The notes: a model not told the origin generated them from the sequence alone. DNA of 64,000 nucleotides from Granulosicoccus sp045106475 (GCA_045106475.1 JBGCEO010000070.1:8893-72892), one strand, 5' to 3'; shown: positions 17,445 to 27,167, numbered from the stretch's first letter. Numbers and translations: made by a program.

Positions 17445-17628
17445 GCAGAAATCCTTAAACAGTTCGCCGGTAGTTTACCTTGATAACAAACAGCCCATGG
17501 AGTTCAAATCCGGGTTCTATCTGGCTGTTAACAGTGACGCGGCTCAATCCAGCTTGAATGCGGCAGAACACCACGGAAATACGGGTGGGCTTCTGTACCC
17601 GACAGTCAACGTTTTCTAGAGATAGCTA

Positions 17629-20538
17629 CTAGCCTATTCCCATGCCTCCAGGGGGCGGAGCGAGAACTTCGCGAGTACCACTTGATGTGACTTGACTGAC
17701 AACCCCGGCAGCCTCCATTTCTTCGACCATCCTGGCAGCCCGGTTGTACCCAATTTTCAATCGCCTTTGAACATAGGATATTGACGCTTTGCGCGACTCC
17801 AGTACGATAGCAACAGCCTGATCATACAAGGCATCTTGTTCACCACCGCCGGCTTCCGACTCACCACCCGAAATGCCTGGAATAGCAGCAGTGCTCTCCT
17901 GCAGAATCTCTTCAATGTAATTGGGTTCTCCCGTTTGCTTGATATGGGCAATTACATTTTGTACTTCATGATCATCCACAAAAGCGCCGTGTACTCGCAC
18001 AGGTAAGGCCGTACCTGGTGGTAGGTAGAGCATATCACCGTGCCCCAATAAGGACTCAGCTCCACCTTGATCAAGAATCGTTCTCGAATCGATCTTGGAT
18101 GACACTTGAAACGCAATACGCGTGGGTACGTTGGCCTTTATTAAGCCGGTGATCACATCAACCGAGGGGCGTTGTGTGGCTAACACAAGATGAATGCCAG
18201 CAGCACGAGCTTTCTGCGCGATGCGAGCAATCAGCTCCTCAGCCTTTTTACCGACCTGCATCATCATGTCAGCAAATTCATCAACAACCACGACGATGAA
18301 TGGCATAGGCTCCAGAGTGGGCGGCGCAGCGGTTGGCGTTAGAGATAACTCAGCCTGATACAAAGGATCAACTATAGGCGCGCCTGCTTTGATCGCCTCC
18401 TTCACCTTCTTGTTATAGCCTGCAATGTTACGAACCTTCAGTGCAGCCATCACTGTGTATCGTCGTTCCATTTCACCGACGCACCAACGTAAGGCATTAG
18501 CGGCCTCTTTCATGTCAGTAACAACTGGTGCTAGCAGGTGAGGAATACCATCGTAGACATTGAGTTCGAGCATTTTCGGATCAATCAGAATGAGCCTGAC
18601 ATCCTTTGCTGTGGCTTTGTAGAGCAAACTAATCAGCATCGAGTTCACCGCGACCGACTTACCAGACCCTGTTGTACCGGCAACTAGTAAATGCGGCATT
18701 CTGCCCAGATCAGCTGTCACGGACTGGCCACTGATGTCTTTACCAAGCGCCAGAGTTAGCGGCGATTGCTTCTCTATGTACTGAGACGACTGCAACATTT
18801 CTGTTAGCTGAACTATCTCGCGATGATCGTTGGGCACCTCTATGCCGATAGTGGATTTACCGGCAATAACCTCAACCACGCGGACACTAACCAAAGACAT
18901 CGATCGAGCAATGTCCTGCGACAGACCGGTTATGCGACTGGCTTTGATACCCGGCGCAAGTTGCATTTCAAAACGTGTGATTACCGGGCCTGGATGAACA
19001 GCAACAACCTCAACAGTGATACGGAACTCCGCAAGCTTCTCTTCCAGCAGTCGAGACAATGCTTCGAGATCAGAATCTGAAAAACCTGCACGCTGGGGTT
19101 CAGGAGCGTCAAGCAGCGACAGTGGCGGTAGATCAGAATCAGGTACATCAAGAAACAGTTTGGTTTGCGTCTGCTCAGGCACTCGCGGTTTTATAGCGAT
19201 TTTTTTCTTGCGTTGAGCAGGATCCGCGGCTGGCAATACAGAATCTTGTCGCGGGGCAGTGACGAGTTTTGGCATCGGTTTGCTTGTAGCCCCGGAAACA
19301 GTGCCATCGATATCTTCAATTGAATCGATGTCACTGATCGCTGCGGCTGCCGCTGCATCCACACGAGCGATGTCATCAGAAGATTCCGCTAGCAGCGCAT
19401 CTGCCGCATCCAGCGAATTGCCCATTGCATCTATTCGATCGCTGTCAACACGTCTCGACTCACCTATTTGCCTTGCTGCAGAGGTAGCAGCCTGTGTACT
19501 TTTTTTAGCCTTCTCCCTGGCTAGTTCGAGCGCAGCCGCAAGGCCGGTTCGAGGAGGATTATCTGCATCAATGTCCAGTAAGGGGTCAAGATCGGGCACC
19601 ACCGGTTTTCTGCCAAACAGTGTCCGTTTAGGGGCTGAAGGATGATCGACAGATTCCGCCTGCCTCAGATGAGCCTCGCGTGCACGATCTGCTGCTCGCA
19701 TTTTTACCGTTTCTGCACGGGACTCAGAAACAGAGAGCACGCCGCCCTTCAACCGCTCTAGAAACCCCACAACTGCCCCACCGATGGTCTCAATCAATTG
19801 AATCCAGGATGTCCCAAAAGCGAGTGTCAGACTGCTGAAGAAAACAGCCAACAAGACCAAAGTTGTGCCCAGATGCTGCAGGAAACCCACTAGGCGCCAG
19901 GCCACGGTGGTACCCAGAATACCGCCACCGAAAGTTCCGTGTGGTAGCGCTCCTTCAGGTACACCAAAATGTAAATCGGCAAGCCCACTTGCACTGACCA
20001 GCATGAGGGCAATTCCGATCACGCGCACAAACACATAAGGTTGATATGCGCTTGGAGAACGCTGATTGTCTCGAAACAGCAGCCAACCACAGATCCCAAG
20101 AACAATCGGCACAAGAAAAGCCATGAATCCAAAGAGATAGAACGTGACGTCTGCAAACCAGGCACCCGCTCGACCCACACTATTTTGGATTGACTGACCT
20201 GCCCCGGTGTGCGACCAACCAGGATCATTGATATCAAAACTCAGCAAAGCCAGAAGAACGATCAGTGCCGCGAATGCGCAGCAGATTCCTCCCACCTCGC
20301 GCAGCAGACGGCTCATTTGACCGAGCGCTGCCGTGTTGGCGATAGCAGCGGTCGCGGCGGCTCGTGTTTGCGAGCGCGTTGCAGCCTTGCCCGCGGTAGC
20401 GCCGGATGCCCGTCGAGTAGATGTGGCTCGACGATTTGCTACTCGGCTTGCGCCTTTCGACGCGGCCGAGCCCTTACGCGCGGCTGGCGCTTTTTTGCGG
20501 CGAGCCGCTGCTGCGCGCTTTTTGGTAGCTTGAGCCAA
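17629..20538 (-). CDS. ftsK: DNA translocase FtsK
   Basis: A DNA translocase of about 969 residues that couples chromosome segregation to septation. I prefer the TTG start at 20538, preceded by AGGA at the right distance; a GTG at 20583 would add 15 residues. After a Lys/Arg/Ala-rich leader come the membrane segments between about 80 and 260, an acidic and Ala-rich linker, and the motor domain with Walker A AGTTGSGKSVAVNSM (about 621-628), Walker B VVVVDEFADM and LATQRPSVDVITG. The C-terminal gamma winged-helix domain (SRKASISYVQRRLKIGYNRA) should read KOPS sites and activate XerCD recombination. The linker is shorter than in E. coli FtsK (1329 residues). Confidence 0.95.
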   Translation of the reverse strand: MAQATKKRAAAARRKKAPAARKGSAASKGASRVANRRATSTRRASGATAGKAATRSQTRAAATAAIANTAALGQMSRLLREVGGICCAFAALIVLLALLSFDINDPGWSHTGAGQSIQNSVGRAGAWFADVTFYLFGFMAFLVPIVLGICGWLLFRDNQRSPSAYQPYVFVRVIGIALMLVSASGLADLHFGVPEGALPHGTFGGGILGTTVAWRLVGFLQHLGTTLVLLAVFFSSLTLAFGTSWIQLIETIGGAVVGFLERLKGGVLSVSESRAETVKMRAADRAREAHLRQAESVDHPSAPKRTLFGRKPVVPDLDPLLDIDADNPPRTGLAAALELAREKAKKSTQAATSAARQIGESRRVDSDRIDAMGNSLDAADALLAESSDDIARVDAAAAAAISDIDSIEDIDGTVSGATSKPMPKLVTAPRQDSVLPAADPAQRKKKIAIKPRVPEQTQTKLFLDVPDSDLPPLSLLDAPEPQRAGFSDSDLEALSRLLEEKLAEFRITVEVVAVHPGPVITRFEMQLAPGIKASRITGLSQDIARSMSLVSVRVVEVIAGKSTIGIEVPNDHREIVQLTEMLQSSQYIEKQSPLTLALGKDISGQSVTADLGRMPHLLVAGTTGSGKSVAVNSMLISLLYKATAKDVRLILIDPKMLELNVYDGIPHLLAPVVTDMKEAANALRWCVGEMERRYTVMAALKVRNIAGYNKKVKEAIKAGAPIVDPLYQAELSLTPTAAPPTLEPMPFIVVVVDEFADMMMQVGKKAEELIARIAQKARAAGIHLVLATQRPSVDVITGLIKANVPTRIAFQVSSKIDSRTILDQGGAESLLGHGDMLYLPPGTALPVRVHGAFVDDHEVQNVIAHIKQTGEPNYIEEILQESTAAIPGISGGESEAGGGEQDALYDQAVAIVLESRKASISYVQRRLKIGYNRAARMVEEMEAAGVVSQVTSSGTREVLAPPPGGMGIG

Positions 20539-20713
20539 AAAAACAGTCCTGCGATTGTAGATTGAGGGTCGCAACTGGAACACATCTTATGCGCACAGCT
20601 TGGACCTGAATATAAAAGTGTAGCAGACGCTAGCAGCTCCACCTGCCGCTTTGGCGAGTATTAAAGTAGTATTCACACTTACATTCCTGCAAACTGAAAT
20701 CCACTGAAACTCC

Positions 20714-21673
20714 ATGCCTGATACGCGTCATTGCAAGCTGCTCATCCTTGGTTCCGGGCCTGCCGGTTACACTGCGGCTGTTTACGCCGCAAGGGCTAAT
20801 CTAAACCCGGTTCTGGTCGCCGGCATGGAACCTGGCGGACAACTGACCACCACTACCGATGTCGATAACTGGCCCGCGGATGCAATGGGAGTTCAAGGTC
20901 CTGAGCTTATGGAGAGGTTCAAAGCGCATGCTGAGAGATTTGATACTGAAATAATCAGTGATCATATTCAATCTGTGGATTTTTCCTCCCGCCCGCTAAC
21001 ACTGACGGGAGACAATGGGGAATACAGTTGCGATTCGCTGATAATAGCCACCGGGGCGAGCGCTAAATATCTCGGCTTGCCCTCTGAAGAGGCATTCAAA
21101 GGTCGGGGTGTATCTGCTTGTGCAACTTGCGATGGTTTTTTTTACCGCAATCAGAAAGTTGCTGTGATTGGAGGTGGAAACACTGCCGTTGAGGAAGCGC
21201 TGTATTTATCCAATATCTGTAGCGAAGTGGTGCTCGTGCACCGCAGGGATTCTTTGCGCGCTGAAAAAATCCTTCAAGATCGGCTGTTCGAAAAAGCCGA
21301 AAACGGCAATGTCCGCATCGTCTGGGATCATAATCTGGAAGAAGTCCTTGGTGACGCCACAGGTGTGACAGGAATGCGCATTAAACATACAGATTCAGGC
21401 ACCACAGAAGATATTGAACTCATGGGAGTGTTTATAGCGATCGGACACACGCCAAACACAGGGATATTTGCAGATCAGCTAACGATGAAAGATGGCTATC
21501 TGCATGTTCAAAGTGGTAGCCAGGGCAATGCAACTGCTACCAGTGTTCCCGGGGTATTTGCAGCTGGTGATGTCATGGATCATGTTTATCGTCAGGCAAT
21601 AACATCAGCCGGCACCGGCTGCATGGCAGCGCTTGATGCTGAAAGGTTTCTGGAAGCTCTGCAGCAGGCTTGA
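20714..21673 (+). CDS. trxB: Thioredoxin reductase
   Basis: A 319-residue NADPH-dependent flavoprotein. FAD binding is shown by GSGPAGYTAAVYAARA (13-28) and the late GVFAAGDVMDHVYRQA; the redox-active disulfide is SACATCDGFF (Cys136, Cys139); NADPH binding by VIGGGNTAVEEALYL. Length and motif order equal the E. coli enzyme. It is divergent from ftsK and followed by a FemAB/GNAT-like gene and aat, a layout found in other gammaproteobacteria. No strong ribosome binding site is visible before the ATG. Confidence 0.96.
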   Translation: MPDTRHCKLLILGSGPAGYTAAVYAARANLNPVLVAGMEPGGQLTTTTDVDNWPADAMGVQGPELMERFKAHAERFDTEIISDHIQSVDFSSRPLTLTGDNGEYSCDSLIIATGASAKYLGLPSEEAFKGRGVSACATCDGFFYRNQKVAVIGGGNTAVEEALYLSNICSEVVLVHRRDSLRAEKILQDRLFEKAENGNVRIVWDHNLEEVLGDATGVTGMRIKHTDSGTTEDIELMGVFIAIGHTPNTGIFADQLTMKDGYLHVQSGSQGNATATSVPGVFAAGDVMDHVYRQAITSAGTGCMAALDAERFLEALQQA

Positions 21674-21765
21674 TAGTGAAGTAGCAACACGTCAACATGA
21701 GCTAGAGCCACTAAATCTGGCGCTTCCGATTGAAACAAAAGAGCACAGTCCACGTATAGCAGGAC

Positions 21766-23088
21766 ATGACTGCCAACATGCAAATTGATGTTAGGGATTC
21801 TTTGGCCGAAATCACGGCTGAACAATGGAATGCGTTGTGCGATGACGGCAACCCGTTTCTACGTCACGAATTCCTGCATACGCTGGATATCACGGGCTGC
21901 CTTGGTGAGGCAACGGGCTGGTACCCGCGGTATTTTCTGTTATGGCAGGGAGAGAGTAAAAATCGTGAGTTGATTGGAGCGGTTCCCGCTTATGTAAAAA
22001 CAAATTCTTATGGAGAGTTCGTTTTCGACTGGGCTTGGGCCGAGGCCTTTGAACGCCATCAGCTCGACTACTATCCAAAACTGGTGTCCAGCATACCTTT
22101 CACACCAGCAACCGGCCGGCGCGTTCTAGTTCGTGCGGACCAACCCTTCGCCGACACCGTCAAACTCCTCGCCACAGCGCTTAGACAATTTGCGGCAACA
22201 CAGGATTACTCCAGCGTACATTATCTGTTCGTGACCGAGGCCGAAAGCGATGTTCTGTCTGCCAGATTACCGAAAGAAGCAGACCAGAGCGTAAGCCAAG
22301 GCACGCATGCCGACAATGACCATGGAGACGAATCAAATGCGGTTAGCGGCTCTGAGCACAGTGGTGCAACTGAAAACGATCTGATAGGACTTGAGACAGC
22401 GACTGACCACCTGCGCCGAATAGACTGTCAGTACCACTGGCGTAATGACAATTATTCAGACTTTGATGATTTTCTGGCCAGATGTACATCTAAACGGCGT
22501 AAAACCATACGGCGTGAGCGGCGTCACGTTAGCGATGCTGGTATACGCCTGGAACAGCGCCTGGGCAGCACTCTCACAGATCAAGAGTGGCTATGGGTAC
22601 ATCAGTTCTATTCATCCACCTTTGACCGCAAGTGGGGTAGCCCCTCACTGACTCACGAATTTTTCAGGCAAATAGGCGAAAAGCTTGGAGATAAGGTACT
22701 GATTGTTTTTGCTTATGACTCGCAAGATACAGAGCCAGAGTGGCCCATTGCCTGCTCGATTATGTTCATCGGTACCAAAACCTTGTACGGCCGGTTCTGG
22801 GGTTGCCGAAAACAATACAACTCCCTGCACTTTGAAGCCTGCTACTACCAGGGTATCAGCTATTGCATTGATCACGGAATCAAGAATTTTGAACCGGGGG
22901 CGCAGGGAGAACACAAGATTACACGCGGCTTTGAGCCAACAATTACTCGCTCGGCACACTATATTCGGCACCCCGGTTTTCGCGATGCGATAGCAAATTA
23001 CCTGGCGCAGGAGACACCATATGTTCAACAGAGGTGCACTGGGCTTACCGATTTGCTACCTTTCAAGTCTGATACGCTTTCTTTGTAA
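21766..23088 (+). CDS. GNAT/FemAB-like acyltransferase (DUF482 family)
   Basis: A 440-residue protein of the DUF482 'peptidogalycan biosynthesis' GNAT-like family. Diagnostic stretches are NPFLRHEFLHTLD near the start, GEFVFDWAWAEAFERHQLDYYPKL, SSIPFTPATGRRVL, and in the second half RKTIRRERR, TFDRKWGSPSLTHEFF, YGRFWGC and EPGAQGEHKITRGFEP. Between the two halves (about residues 165-210) there is a hydrophilic, Asp/Ser/Gly-rich insert (GTHADNDHGDESNAVSGSEH) that looks like a disordered linker and that I do not remember from the family. The enzyme's substrate is not established. It lies between trxB and aat, six bases before aat, so an operon is likely. Confidence 0.8.
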   Translation: MTANMQIDVRDSLAEITAEQWNALCDDGNPFLRHEFLHTLDITGCLGEATGWYPRYFLLWQGESKNRELIGAVPAYVKTNSYGEFVFDWAWAEAFERHQLDYYPKLVSSIPFTPATGRRVLVRADQPFADTVKLLATALRQFAATQDYSSVHYLFVTEAESDVLSARLPKEADQSVSQGTHADNDHGDESNAVSGSEHSGATENDLIGLETATDHLRRIDCQYHWRNDNYSDFDDFLARCTSKRRKTIRRERRHVSDAGIRLEQRLGSTLTDQEWLWVHQFYSSTFDRKWGSPSLTHEFFRQIGEKLGDKVLIVFAYDSQDTEPEWPIACSIMFIGTKTLYGRFWGCRKQYNSLHFEACYYQGISYCIDHGIKNFEPGAQGEHKITRGFEPTITRSAHYIRHPGFRDAIANYLAQETPYVQQRCTGLTDLLPFKSDTLSL

Positions 23089-23094
23089 CTTGAT

Positions 23095-23784
23095 ATGCCA
23101 ATCCCGTTTCTGGCTCCTGATGATGATCAAACACCGTTTCCATCGGTAAGCTCTGCGCTCAACGAGCCAAATGGGCTGCTTATGGCGGGTGGAAACCTTA
23201 GCCCAAAGCGGTTGTTATCGGCCTACCGTGCTGGTGTTTTCCCTTGGTATGAAGAGGGCGAGCCTATCCTCTGGTGGTCTCCAGATCCCCGGTGCGTCAT
23301 CTGGCCAAGCGATATCAGAATCACCAGAAGCCTGTCTAAAACTATCCGCAGCAACCGGTACGAGGTCACAGAAAACCTAGCCTACCAAGAGGTAATGAAA
23401 CAGTGCGGAGCACCACGCAACGGCAGCAGCGGTACTTGGGTCACCAACGAAATGATTGAGGCTTATTGTGAGCTGAACAAGCTGGGCGTCGCTCATTCGC
23501 TGGAAGTCTGGATGGGCCACAGATTGGTTGGTGGTCTGTACGGGATAAAACTAGGTGGCGTTTTCGTGGGAGAGTCTATGTTTTCCACTGAGCGGGATGC
23601 GTCCAAGGTAGCCCTGGTGCACCTGGCGCAATCGGGTCTCTACAAACTGATTGATTGTCAGCTGGAAACAGCGCATCTAAACAGTATGGGGGCCACCACT
23701 ATCAATCGAGAAAAGTACATCGAACACCTGACAGAGTTCGGCGCCACCAGCTCCTGCAGCGCAGCAGATGAGATGACTGCCTGA
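23095..23784 (+). CDS. aat: Leucyl/phenylalanyl-tRNA-protein transferase
   Basis: A 229-residue N-end-rule enzyme that adds Leu or Phe from aminoacyl-tRNA to proteins with N-terminal Arg or Lys, marking them for ClpAP. Conserved stretches are the opening FLAPDDDQTPFPSVSSALNE, GLLMAGGNLSPKRLLSAYR, GVFPWYEEGEPILWWSPDPR, GTWVTNEMIEAY, GGLYGIKLGGVFVGESMFS and DCQLETAHLNSMGA. Length matches the E. coli protein (234 residues). It converges with thrC. Confidence 0.95.
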   Translation: MPIPFLAPDDDQTPFPSVSSALNEPNGLLMAGGNLSPKRLLSAYRAGVFPWYEEGEPILWWSPDPRCVIWPSDIRITRSLSKTIRSNRYEVTENLAYQEVMKQCGAPRNGSSGTWVTNEMIEAYCELNKLGVAHSLEVWMGHRLVGGLYGIKLGGVFVGESMFSTERDASKVALVHLAQSGLYKLIDCQLETAHLNSMGATTINREKYIEHLTEFGATSSCSAADEMTA

Positions 23785-23808
23785 ACACCCCTCATCCACT
23801 GCTGCTGT

Positions 23809-24945
23809 TTAAATATGCTGAAGAATCGCTGCTTTGACAGAGCTAAGTTCAGCCTCCACGGTTTGCACCGCCTCCTGACCCCGAATTGCAATATCGGGAT
23901 CTTTCAAGCCATGGCCAGTCAACGTGCAGGTAATCAGACTGCCAGCTGGTATCAATCCCGATTTAACATCTCTAAGCGCACCGCATAACGACACAGCAGA
24001 TGCCGGTTCGCAAAAGACACCTTCTTTGCGTGCCAGCAAGGATTGGGTTGCCAATAACTCGTCATCACTAACCTCATCAAACCAGCCGCCGGACTCCTTC
24101 ACTGCAGCATGAGCAAGATCCCAGCTTTGCGGATTTCCTATGCGGATGGCCGTTGCAAGCGTTTCGGGCTCGCTCACCGGCTCATCACGCAAAAAAGGTG
24201 CAGCGCCGTCGGCTTGGTAGCCCACCATAATGGGACGTGAACTGGTCATTGGATTATCCAGATAGGGACATTGGCCATTGCACAGTGTGCAAGAGGCTGT
24301 GTTGTGCCCACAGGCTTCGCTGTAACCTATCCAGTAGCCAGAGATGTTGCCTGCATTGCCTACTGGAATACAGTGGTAGTCCGGCGCCCGGCCCAGGGCT
24401 TCAACAATTTCAAACGCAGCTGTTTTCTGGCCTTGCAAGCGATACGGATTTATTGAGTTTACGATGGCCACCGGTGCCTCACCGGCAACTTCCTTGACAA
24501 GCCTCATGCCGTCGTCAAAGTTACCTTTAATCTGCAACACCACCGCGCCATGCGCAATCGCCTGTGCTAGTTTTCCCATGGGGATCTTGCCTTCGGGTAT
24601 CAGCACAAATGCTGTCATGCCTGCGCGTGCTGCATAAGCGGCAGCAGCCGCTGACGTGTTGCCTGTCGAAGCACATACGATGGCTTTAGCACCCTCTTCG
24701 GCAGCCTTGCTCACGGCCATAGTCATACCGCGATCTTTGAACGACGCAGTGGGGTTAAGGCCTTCGTACTTAACGTATATCTCTACATCTATTCCTAGTT
24801 CTGAGGGGATATTGGTCAGCTTAATAAGGGGGGTGTCGCCTTCATTCAATGAAACAACTGGCGTGTTATCGTCGACAGGAAGCCGATCTCGGTAACGCGC
24901 GATCAGACCCTGATAATGAGCCGGGCGATTATTTGATGATGCCAT
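23809..24945 (-). CDS. thrC: Threonine synthase
   Basis: A 378-residue PLP enzyme converting O-phosphohomoserine to threonine. The PLP lysine is Lys70 in LNPTASFKDRGMTMAV; the phosphate loop is VGNAGNISGYW; AIVCASTGNTSAAAAAYAA is also conserved. It belongs to the shorter threonine synthase class found in Bacillus and many gammaproteobacteria, with a Cys-rich insertion around TASCTLCNGQCPYL (about 218-231) that is unusual and might bind a metal. It follows hom with a 10-base gap and an AAGGAAAG ribosome binding site that overlaps the hom stop, so the two are one operon. Confidence 0.94.
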   Translation of the reverse strand: MASSNNRPAHYQGLIARYRDRLPVDDNTPVVSLNEGDTPLIKLTNIPSELGIDVEIYVKYEGLNPTASFKDRGMTMAVSKAAEEGAKAIVCASTGNTSAAAAAYAARAGMTAFVLIPEGKIPMGKLAQAIAHGAVVLQIKGNFDDGMRLVKEVAGEAPVAIVNSINPYRLQGQKTAAFEIVEALGRAPDYHCIPVGNAGNISGYWIGYSEACGHNTASCTLCNGQCPYLDNPMTSSRPIMVGYQADGAAPFLRDEPVSEPETLATAIRIGNPQSWDLAHAAVKESGGWFDEVSDDELLATQSLLARKEGVFCEPASAVSLCGALRDVKSGLIPAGSLITCTLTGHGLKDPDIAIRGQEAVQTVEAELSSVKAAILQHI

Positions 24946-24955
24946 GATACTTTCC

Positions 24956-26287
24956 TTAAAGAGTTTCTACCCGCAACCGAATAACCGGCTGCGTGATGCT
25001 ATCTAACGCTTCCACCCGTTCAATAGCCTGCTCGATAAGGCCCTCCTGAACTCGACGAGACAACAGAATAATAGGCACGGTGGGTACCTCGGTAGAGTCG
25101 CTTGACGATGCATCACTCGACTCGGGTTCTTTTTGTAAAATTGCTTCGATGCTGATCCCAAGCTCACCGAAAATACCGGTGACATTGGCAAGAACACCTG
25201 GCTGGTCCAGAGCATATAGGCGCAAATAATACGCTGATTCGAAATCCTTGGTGGTAAGCAAAACTTGCGGTTCCAGTGCATCCGCCCGATAACCGAGTAC
25301 CGGTACACGGCAATCAGGATTTGCATCCATGCTCCTCACCACATCGATGATATCGGCGACCAACGATGATCCGGTTGGCTCTGACCCGGCGCCAGCGCCA
25401 TAATACAAGGTAGGGCCTACCGCATCGCCGTGAACCAAAACCGCATTCATAACCCCATCTACGTTGGCCAGCAACCTGCGATCCGGAATCAAGGTAGGAT
25501 GCACTCGCATTTCGACCCCTGCTTCGCGGCGCACTGCCACACCAAGGTGCTTTATGCGATATCCAAGTTCCTGAGCGAATTCGACATCCTCACGCGTGAC
25601 CTTACTAATGCCTTCTGTATAAACAGCGTCAAACTGCAAAGGCATACCGAAGGCTATCGACGCCATGATGGTCAGCTTGTGAGCCGCATCTATGCCTTCG
25701 ACATCGAAAGTTGGATCTGCTTCTGCATACCCCAGAGCCTGGGCTTCGACCAGGACATCTTCAAAGTTACGACCTTTTTCGGCCATTTCGCTGAGAATGA
25801 AATTTCCTGTGCCGTTGATGATGCCTGCAAGCCAGTCTATTTTGTTTGCTGCAAGTCCCTCACGCAACGCTTTGATTATCGGAATACCGCCAGCTACAGA
25901 TGATTCAAAGGCAACGATAACGCCTTTATCCCTGGCAGCAGCCAGGAGCTCGTTTCCATGGACGGCAATGAGCGCTTTGTTTGCCGTGATAACGTGTTTA
26001 CCGTTGTCGATAGCAGCATGCAGAAGCGACAAAGCCGGATCGTCTCCACCCATGGCTTCACAGACAATATCGATAGCTGGATCTGCGACCAGAGCGGCCG
26101 CATCTGTGCTGATCTGGATACCCAGATTCAGAGCTTCAGCTTTGTCTTGATTGCGCACAGCAGCACAAGTAACTGTGATGGAACGACCGGTTCGGCGCTG
26201 GATCTCATCCGCATTGCGGATCAGGATGTTTGCCACACCCTGCCCCACTGTGCCCAAGCCCAGTAGGCCAATAGTTACCGGTTTCAA
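24956..26287 (-). CDS. hom: Homoserine dehydrogenase
   Basis: A 443-residue NAD(P)-dependent enzyme reducing aspartate semialdehyde to homoserine. The Rossmann motif is GLLGLGTVGQGVANIL at the N-terminus; ITANKALIAVHG, GGIPIIKALREGLA, IINGTGNFIL and EADPTFDVEGIDAAHKL are catalytic-domain blocks. A C-terminal ACT domain (about 355-440, DQPGVLANVTGIFGELGISI) should sense threonine. The start is a TTG at 26287, supported by AGGAGA at good spacing. A Ser/Asp/Glu-rich stretch interrupts the ACT domain (EPESSDASSSDSTEVP). First gene of the hom-thrC operon; aspartokinase is not present in the window. Confidence 0.95.
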   Translation of the reverse strand: MKPVTIGLLGLGTVGQGVANILIRNADEIQRRTGRSITVTCAAVRNQDKAEALNLGIQISTDAAALVADPAIDIVCEAMGGDDPALSLLHAAIDNGKHVITANKALIAVHGNELLAAARDKGVIVAFESSVAGGIPIIKALREGLAANKIDWLAGIINGTGNFILSEMAEKGRNFEDVLVEAQALGYAEADPTFDVEGIDAAHKLTIMASIAFGMPLQFDAVYTEGISKVTREDVEFAQELGYRIKHLGVAVRREAGVEMRVHPTLIPDRRLLANVDGVMNAVLVHGDAVGPTLYYGAGAGSEPTGSSLVADIIDVVRSMDANPDCRVPVLGYRADALEPQVLLTTKDFESAYYLRLYALDQPGVLANVTGIFGELGISIEAILQKEPESSDASSSDSTEVPTVPIILLSRRVQEGLIEQAIERVEALDSITQPVIRLRVETL

Positions 26288-26337
26288 AAAATTCTCCTGC
26301 CATTGACATGAGTCGACAGGTTTTCAGTCGACACTAA

Positions 26338-26355
26338 GGCGCTTATTATAGCGCC
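26338..26355. promoter_or_regulatory. Hairpin with embedded -10 boxes between hom and the Mth938-like gene
   Basis: GGCGCT-TATTAT-AGCGCC abuts the ATG at 26356. Read on the plus strand the centre is TATTAT; on the minus strand the same region gives a consensus TATAAT. The whole divergent gap is only 68 bases. The plus-strand gene has no ribosome binding site, so it may be leaderless. Two GTCGAC sites nearby (26312-26317, 26327-26332) add to the symmetry. Confidence 0.4.
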
Positions 26356-26736
26356 ATGAAAATGCATCTAGAGACATCTGATCAAAACCTGATCAGTAAT
26401 TACGGAAAAGGTGTTTTGAGTGTCAATGGTCAAGACTTCCATCAGAACATACTCATTACACAAACTCGCGTCGTTGAAGACTGGTTTTCCGGGCCCCTCA
26501 GTGATCTGAAGCTCTCCCACTTCGAGCCTCTTTTTGACGATACTGAGGCTGAGCGAGCCGAGATCGTTTTACTCGGATCGGGAGAAACTCATGTATTCCC
26601 GGACTTTGCGCTCATGGCTGAACTCAAGCAGCGCGGGATAGCCCTTGAAGTGATGAACACCCGCGCCGCTTGTCGCACCTACAGCGTATTGGTTAACGAA
26701 TTTCGGCCGGTAGCTGCTGCCTTGCTTCAGATCTGA
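26356..26736 (+). CDS. Mth938-fold (DUF498/NDUFAF3-like) protein
   Basis: A 126-residue soluble protein of the Mth938/Xcc1710-like family, related to mitochondrial complex I assembly factor NDUFAF3. Seen: YGKGVLSVNGQDFHQNILI, the strand IVLLGSGETHVFP, then LKQRGIALEVMNTRAACRTY and a final helix. Biochemical function in bacteria is not established. It is divergent from hom, its ATG directly follows a hairpin, and its 3' end overlaps the DUF1127 gene's 3' end by ten bases in convergent orientation. Confidence 0.85.
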   Translation: MKMHLETSDQNLISNYGKGVLSVNGQDFHQNILITQTRVVEDWFSGPLSDLKLSHFEPLFDDTEAERAEIVLLGSGETHVFPDFALMAELKQRGIALEVMNTRAACRTYSVLVNEFRPVAAALLQI

Positions 26737-27077
26737 GGTTGTTTTGCTTGCTGGCTGCTTAGACGTGAACAACGGCCTCGAGCTGTCTCCTCCAATGCCC
26801 GGGATGCGTCCACAGACAATGGCAAGGAGGCGGCCCATCTCACCGAATCCCGGGTGACACCAATATCATCCAGTAAATCATCCTCCAGCTTTAGTAGATG
26901 CGAGAACGCATCGCGATTAATTTTTCTTTCGTGCCTGACCTTCAACCAATCTGACAATCTTCTATAGGCCTGGTGAGCCTTCGAGCGGGTCTCTTCATAC
27001 AGACTGCCCGGAATACGATGGTCTCCGGAATTGATCAGATCGGTGCAAGAGTTCTGCTCTGTACAGTAAGTGTTCAT
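26727..27077 (-). CDS. DUF1127 domain protein
   Basis: A 116-residue protein starting at the ATG at 27077, which has GGAG seven bases upstream. The DUF1127-type helical motif is at about 56-80 (HLLKLEDDLLDDIGVTRDSV), corresponding to the family's 'L..L.d..L.DIG.tR..i'. The N-terminus has four scattered polar segments with two Cys; the C-terminus is Arg/Ser/Gln-rich. It is divergent from a LysR gene, a pairing repeated in mirror image 2 kb away. DUF1127 proteins in other bacteria have been linked to phosphate, RNA and stress responses; the role here is unknown. Confidence 0.75.
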   Translation of the reverse strand: MNTYCTEQNSCTDLINSGDHRIPGSLYEETRSKAHQAYRRLSDWLKVRHERKINRDAFSHLLKLEDDLLDDIGVTRDSVRWAASLPLSVDASRALEETARGRCSRLSSQQAKQPQI

Positions 27078-27167
27078 ACCACTACTCCAATTAACCTGAA
27101 AAACCGCGGTTGCGGCTTCTGAATGACACTTTGCGGCTGAAATTACTTTCAATCAAACGAATAGTTC

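Noticed and set aside
19259..19645. Open frame of 128 codons opposite the ftsK linker
   Set aside because: Low-complexity Ser/Ala composition mirrors the Ala/Asp-rich FtsK linker; a shadow frame.
25692..26150. Open frame of 152 codons opposite hom
   Set aside because: hom is unmistakable in this place; the antisense frame has no family resemblance.
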